Shown here piece after piece: positions 60,140 to 64,000 of a stretch of 64,000 nucleotides of DNA. Each line of letters starts with the position of its first letter. Position 1 is the stretch's first letter. A program made the translations under genes and the position numbers. The stretch lies in assembly GCA_964550345.1 (NCBI GenBank), contig CAZJYZ010000011.1, positions 1 to 64,000 on the forward strand. The letters run 5' to 3'. The notes beneath the pieces are model-generated. The model did not search any database. It had not been told where the DNA came from and was given only the letters and a program-made list of their open reading frames with translations. Source of the stretch: JAAEUB01 sp964550345. GTDB taxonomy: Bacteria; Pseudomonadota; Alphaproteobacteria; Rhodobacterales; Rhodobacteraceae.

Positions 60140-60637
60140 CTAATCCACCAGCTCGCCCGGTTGCAAACCCCACAAGGCATCACGCATCGTCCAGCCTTTA
60201 TAGCCATCAGCCCGCAGGCGGCACCATTCGGGCAGGCATTCATCAATGCGGGCAATAACACCGGCTTCAACATAAACATTTACCGGGCTTTGCGGGTCCC
60301 GGCGCTGGTGGAGCGCAGTCAGGTCGTTTTCGACAATCACCGTACGTACCCCTGACAGGAGAGAATAATGCACCCATCCGCCAACACCATCACGGTCGCG
60401 CACCCGGCGCCAATGCCCAAATTCACCAATGATCTCCAACGGCATGCCTTTGCGCTTGAACACCCAGTCAATACGGTGGGTCAGGCTAGGGCCGCGGCGC
60501 ACGTTGGCTTCGCTGGCTTTTAACGACACAAAGCGTGGGATCGGCAAGTTGGTGACTGGCCCCCGCTCACCGGCCAGCGCCCCCGCGCCCCACGCCGAAT
60601 TTGCCAGCAAAGCAATTGCCGCTATCAACCTGAACAT
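60140..60637 (-). CDS. Secreted SH3-domain protein
   Basis: 165 residues, signal peptide (MFRLIAAIALLANSAWGAGALA), then two bacterial SH3-like units (SLKASEANVRRGPSLTHRID and the later VYVEAGVIARIDECLPEWC). A disulfide is possible between the Cys of ECLPEWC. Divergent from the dehydrogenase gene. Likely cell-wall related, not certain. Confidence 0.82.
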   Translation of the reverse strand: MFRLIAAIALLANSAWGAGALAGERGPVTNLPIPRFVSLKASEANVRRGPSLTHRIDWVFKRKGMPLEIIGEFGHWRRVRDRDGVGGWVHYSLLSGVRTVIVENDLTALHQRRDPQSPVNVYVEAGVIARIDECLPEWCRLRADGYKGWTMRDALWGLQPGELVD

Positions 60638-60779
60638 ATACCTGCCCTCACGAATTTACTGCCTCGATCCCGCGTTGGCCATTATTTGCGCTCTTTTCCA
60701 CACCGGGCGCTTGTACCTTTCCGCGTTCCTTGCCACTCTGGCAGCGAGACGCGTGAAAAGAAAGAAGGGGAAGGCAAAG

Positions 60780-61766
60780 ATGGCCAAGGAACGTCTGAGT
60801 GTTGTCGTAACGCGACAATTGCCCGAAGCCGTTGAAACCCGGATGAAAGAGCTTTTTGACGTGGAATTGCGCAGCGATGACACGCAAATGACGCGCGAAG
60901 AACTGGCTGCAGCCATGCGCCGCGCTGACGTTCTGGTGCCGACCCTATGCGATCCGATTGATCAGGGGTTGCTGGCGCAGGCCGGCGATCAACTAAAGCT
61001 GATCGCGAATTATGGCGCGGGGGTCGATCACATTGATGTCGCAACAGCGCGCCAAAGGGGGGTTCTGGTTTCGAATACCCCCGATGTTACCGCCGACGAT
61101 ACCGCCGACATGACCATGGCGCTTATTCTTGCCGTCACCCGCCGAATTCCCGAAGGGCTGGCCGTGATGCAGGCAGGCGATTGGCAGGGCTGGTCCCCCA
61201 CCGCTTTGCTGGGCGGGCGCATCGGCGGGCGCCGCCTGGGCATACTTGGCATGGGTCGTATTGGTCAGGCCGTGGCAGCGCGCGCACGCGCCTTCGGCAT
61301 GCAGGTACATTACCACAACCGCAAACGTTTGCACCCGGACATCGAAGGCCCACTTGAGGCAACCTTTTGGGAGAGCCTTGATCAGATGGTGGCGCGCATG
61401 GATGTGATCAGCATCAACTGTCCCCACACGCCGTCCACTTTCCACCTGATGAATGCACGCCGCCTGAAGCTTATGAAGCCCAGCGCGGTGATCGTGAATA
61501 CCTCGCGCGGTGAGGTGATTGATGAAAACGCCCTGACACGCATGCTGCGTGCGGGCGAGATTACCGGCGCGGGGCTGGATGTGTTTGAGCACGGCACTGA
61601 GATTAATCCGCGCCTGCGCGAGTTAAAAAACGTCGTGCTTCTACCCCACATGGCCTCGGCAACCCACGAAGGGCGGCTGGAGATGGGCGAAAAAGTCATC
61701 ATCAATATCAAAACCTTCGACGACGGTCACCGCCCACCAGATCAGGTGGTGCCGGGAATGTTGTGA
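60780..61766 (+). CDS. 2-hydroxyacid dehydrogenase, glyoxylate/hydroxypyruvate reductase-like
   Basis: 328 residues of the D-isomer-specific dehydrogenase family. The NAD motif is LGILGMGRIGQAVAARARAFGM; the catalytic Arg, Glu and His are in NTSRGEVIDENAL, ELKNVVLLPHM and the intermediate ATHEGRLEMG region. It probably acts on glyoxylate, hydroxypyruvate or glycerate. The start at 60780 is preceded by AAGAAGGGGAAGG. Confidence 0.9.
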   Translation: MAKERLSVVVTRQLPEAVETRMKELFDVELRSDDTQMTREELAAAMRRADVLVPTLCDPIDQGLLAQAGDQLKLIANYGAGVDHIDVATARQRGVLVSNTPDVTADDTADMTMALILAVTRRIPEGLAVMQAGDWQGWSPTALLGGRIGGRRLGILGMGRIGQAVAARARAFGMQVHYHNRKRLHPDIEGPLEATFWESLDQMVARMDVISINCPHTPSTFHLMNARRLKLMKPSAVIVNTSRGEVIDENALTRMLRAGEITGAGLDVFEHGTEINPRLRELKNVVLLPHMASATHEGRLEMGEKVIINIKTFDDGHRPPDQVVPGML

Positions 61767-61773
61767 GGGGGAA

Positions 61774-62430
61774 ATGGTTGAACCTACCACCCGTAGCACC
61801 ATAGACCGGATCGCCCCCATCGCGGGCAATGCTGCGCCGGTGTTGTATTTCGCTTTTATCGCAGTGCTTGGGTCGTTAGAGCCCGGATACAGCCACCTGA
61901 CTGATCTGATGAGCCTACTTGGCGGGGTGCCCGGACCGCGTGGAACTCTTTTCAACCTTGGTGTCGGCGTAACCGGGATACTGATTATCTTGTTTGCGAT
62001 TGGGCTGGGGCGGCGCTTGCAATCTGGCAGGGCATCAAAAACCGCAACCGCGTTACTGGTTCTTGGTGGCGTCGGAATGATCGGGGCGTCGGTTTTTCCC
62101 TGCAAACAGGGATGCACGAACATTTTGCAGGAACCGGACCTGGCGGGATACCTGCACTCGGTGTTTTCACTTTTTGCCGGTGTCGGGACTGGGTTGGCAA
62201 CATTTGCCTATTGGGCCGCTATGCGGCGGCATTCAACCTGGCAACGATTGGCACCTGCAACCCTTGTCACCGCTATTTTAGCCAACGGAGCCGGAATATT
62301 GTTTTGGCTTCAGCTATTGTTAGGCTGGCGCACACCGATGGTCGAAGGGCTGATTCAGCGGTTCGGTTTGGTGTTCACCTTGATCTGGGTGTTTTTCATA
62401 GCAATGCGCATGCGGCGGCCACCAGGATGA
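61774..62430 (+). CDS. DUF998 membrane protein
   Basis: 218 residues with about six hydrophobic segments (VLYFAFIAVLGSLEPGYSHL, FNLGVGVTGILIILFAIGLG, LVLGGVGMIGASVFPC, SVFSLFAGVGTGLATFAYWAA). DUF998 proteins are integral membrane proteins of unknown role. It starts 7 bases after the dehydrogenase stop and overlaps the next gene (ATGA). Confidence 0.82.
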   Translation: MVEPTTRSTIDRIAPIAGNAAPVLYFAFIAVLGSLEPGYSHLTDLMSLLGGVPGPRGTLFNLGVGVTGILIILFAIGLGRRLQSGRASKTATALLVLGGVGMIGASVFPCKQGCTNILQEPDLAGYLHSVFSLFAGVGTGLATFAYWAAMRRHSTWQRLAPATLVTAILANGAGILFWLQLLLGWRTPMVEGLIQRFGLVFTLIWVFFIAMRMRRPPG

Positions 62431-63107
62431 TCTGTTTTCGCGTAACCCGCAACTGCTTGACTGCCCTCGCCCTCCTCATCCTCCTTGCCGCCTGCGCGCG
62501 GCCTTTGACCCCGAACGAGGATGCCTTTGCCGAAGCCCTGTTTGGGGACAGCCTTGACCGGGAGACTGTGTCAGTGCGGGTTGGCATCGGGGTGACGCCT
62601 CTGCCCCAACCCGAGGGCGCGGAGGCGGAAGCGGACGAGAACGCCGTCGTGCGCGATGTGCCAGAGGGGTTTTGTGACCGCAAGCCGCAACCGCAACGGC
62701 GCATTGCATGGCCCGCGGCCTTTGTTCTCTATGATGATGTGTTCTTTAGTTATGAATTTTACTCCGCAGACACATTTGCAGGCTGGCCGGTTACCCTGCC
62801 GTTGCCGCAATCTCTGATCATGGCGCATGAACTGGTGCATGTCTGGCAATGGCAAAACCGCGACCAGACCGAATACCGCCCCTTGGTCTCGGCTGGGGAA
62901 AGCATCGAAAACCCGGACCCCTATTACTGGCAAACAAGTGAAGCACAGGAGTTTCTTGCCTTTGGATACGAACAACAGGCAGCGATGGTCGAGGATTACC
63001 TGTGTTATCGCCTGTTCGACCCCACTTCGCCACGCCTGAAAGAATTGCATGACATCATTGACCCGACCCTGCCACTGGATGGGCTGGAAGGCTATTTACC
63101 AAACTAG
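62427..63107 (+). CDS. Lipoprotein with HELVH zinc motif
   Basis: 226 residues. A lipoprotein signal (LLAACARPL, lipobox LAAC) is followed by a domain with MAHELVHVWQWQNRDQTEY. HExxH with a further acidic residue may bind zinc, as in DUF4157-type domains. A Tyr-rich stretch (ESIENPDPYYWQTSEAQEFLAFGYEQQA) follows. It is coupled to the DUF998 gene by ATGA overlap. Function unknown. Confidence 0.78.
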   Translation: MICFRVTRNCLTALALLILLAACARPLTPNEDAFAEALFGDSLDRETVSVRVGIGVTPLPQPEGAEAEADENAVVRDVPEGFCDRKPQPQRRIAWPAAFVLYDDVFFSYEFYSADTFAGWPVTLPLPQSLIMAHELVHVWQWQNRDQTEYRPLVSAGESIENPDPYYWQTSEAQEFLAFGYEQQAAMVEDYLCYRLFDPTSPRLKELHDIIDPTLPLDGLEGYLPN

Positions 63108-63186
63108 GTAAAGACCCATTGGTCGGTTTCGCGCCATCATGCGTCGGCTGGTTCAATCCACATCCCGGTTCAGACGGTACATTACG

Positions 63187-63202
63187 CTCAGATTATTCTG
63201 AG
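63187..63202 (+). other. Hairpin overlapping a ribosome-binding site
   Basis: CTCAGA-TTAT-TCTGAG, 6-base arms, ends inside GAGGGAG, the Shine-Dalgarno of the gene at 63214. It could reduce translation when folded. Confidence 0.35.
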
Positions 63203-63213
63203 GGAGTCGCATC

Positions 63214-64000
63214 ATGAAAACCAATGTCAAAGCTCTGGTTGTCGGCGGCGGTGCCGTTGGCACTGCGATTGCATATCATCTGGCGCGCGCTGGTTGGGAC
63301 GATGTGGTGCTGCTTGAGCGCGACGAACTGACCAGCGGCTCAACCTGGCATGCGGCGGGGTTGTTGCCGCTTTTCAACATGTCTTTCGCCACGACCCATA
63401 TCCACGATTACTCGGTCAAGTTTTACAAGTCCTTGGAGGAGGAAACCGGGCTCAATGCCGGTTTTGCCGTGGTGGGCAACCTACGTATGGCCCAGACGGA
63501 TGAACGCATGGATGAATATATGCTCTATGCCTCGACCGCTGAAACGGTGGGCGTGCCTTACGAATGGCTGACACCCGATGAGATCAAAGCGCGCTGGCCG
63601 CTGATCCGTACAGAAGACCTGAAGGGCGCTTTGTACCATAACACCGATGGGTATATTAACCCCGCCGACGTCACCCAGGCCATGGCCAAGGGCGCGCGCC
63701 AGCGCGGCGTCGAGATTGCCCGCAAATGGCAGGCGGACGGGTTTCACTGGAATGGCGTAGCCTGGGAAGTGACCTGCACCAAGATGGTTGAGAAGGGCGG
63801 CAACCTGATCCCCTCGGACGAGCAGGTCGTGATCACCGCAGAACACGTCGTAACCGCCAGCGGCAACCACGCCCAGCGCACGGCAAAAATGTTGGACATC
63901 AAGATCCCGGCCATCCCGGTTGAGCACCAGTTTATCGTCATGGACAAAGACCCGGAACTGGTCAAATACCGCGAAGCTGGCGGGGCCGAGCACCCAGTTA
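63214..64000 (+). CDS. FAD-dependent oxidoreductase, dimethylglycine/sarcosine dehydrogenase type (partial)
   Basis: Only the first 262 codons lie in the window; the gene is open at the right edge. The N-terminal FAD motif is LVVGGGAVGTAIAYHLARAG with the covalent-flavin-type LTSGSTWHAAGLLP, and VTASGNHAQR and PVEHQFIVM follow. This is the pattern of the DMGDH/GcvT-family oxidoreductases that roseobacters use for glycine-betaine-derived methylamines. GAGGGAG precedes the ATG. Which substrate is used cannot be told from this part. Confidence 0.87.
   Translation, partial: MKTNVKALVVGGGAVGTAIAYHLARAGWDDVVLLERDELTSGSTWHAAGLLPLFNMSFATTHIHDYSVKFYKSLEEETGLNAGFAVVGNLRMAQTDERMDEYMLYASTAETVGVPYEWLTPDEIKARWPLIRTEDLKGALYHNTDGYINPADVTQAMAKGARQRGVEIARKWQADGFHWNGVAWEVTCTKMVEKGGNLIPSDEQVVITAEHVVTASGNHAQRTAKMLDIKIPAIPVEHQFIVMDKDPELVKYREAGGAEHPV

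Overview
The window looks like chromosomal DNA of an alphaproteobacterium of the Rhodobacteraceae (Roseobacter group). The evidence is a GcrA cell-cycle regulator, a split ATP-synthase F0 operon (atpI-B-E-F'-F) with the duplicated b/b' subunits, a glnD-murJ-trpS neighbourhood, and a short intergenic element (core GGAGGTATTTnnnCCAAGnTGAA) that I recall as common in this family. There are about 60 protein genes, densely packed and often with 4-base stop/start overlaps. I found no rRNA, tRNA, CRISPR array, intact prophage or intact insertion sequence.

Layout. 1-6.4 kb: deoC with a double-domain aldehyde dehydrogenase, rimO, and a UbiM-like ubiquinone hydroxylase. 6.5-15 kb: gcrA, a drug/metabolite exporter, argD-argF, an M50-type membrane peptidase overlapping an SLC13 permease, a second DMT exporter and a YmdB-type phosphoesterase. 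14.7-15.8 kb: an AT-richer patch holding one orphan gene preceded by two palindromes. 15.8-20.3 kb: 5-formyl-THF cyclo-ligase with mgtE, guanine deaminase, a secreted protein and an ArsR regulator beside its own candidate operator. 20.4-23.1 kb: the F0 operon, ending in a clear intrinsic terminator.

23.4-35.2 kb is the most unusual part. It is a tight run of co-directional minus-strand genes. In transcription order they are: a membrane protein with a 13-heptad methionine coiled coil; an RND adaptor; an RND permease with a histone-H1-like Lys/Pro/Ala tail; three secreted low-complexity proteins (one Gly/Asn/Trp-rich and similar in style to sulfur-globule proteins); a periplasmic protein; a ParA-like ATPase; a membrane-anchored TPR-type protein; and a membrane dynamin-like GTPase. 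I do not know a described system with this composition. The spacing argues that the genes work together, and a surface or envelope assembly powered by RND, ParA and dynamin modules is a hypothesis only.

35.4-49.3 kb: a GFA-fold protein that seems to start at CTG, a DMT transporter, a universal stress protein, alpha/beta hydrolases, trpS, a catalytically dead rhomboid, murJ, glnD, an LpoA-like lipoprotein, rsmI-yraN and gshB. 49.3-64 kb: comM/yifB with a TTAACC inverted repeat, a GST, an alpha-ribazole phosphatase-like gene with cobU, a ChaN-like protein, coaBC-dut-moeB-like, an M3 peptidase, an ArsC-like protein, a cation efflux pump, an SH3 protein, a glycerate/glyoxylate reductase-like dehydrogenase, a DUF998 protein, a HELVH lipoprotein, and the 5' part of a dimethylglycine/sarcosine dehydrogenase-type gene that runs off the window.
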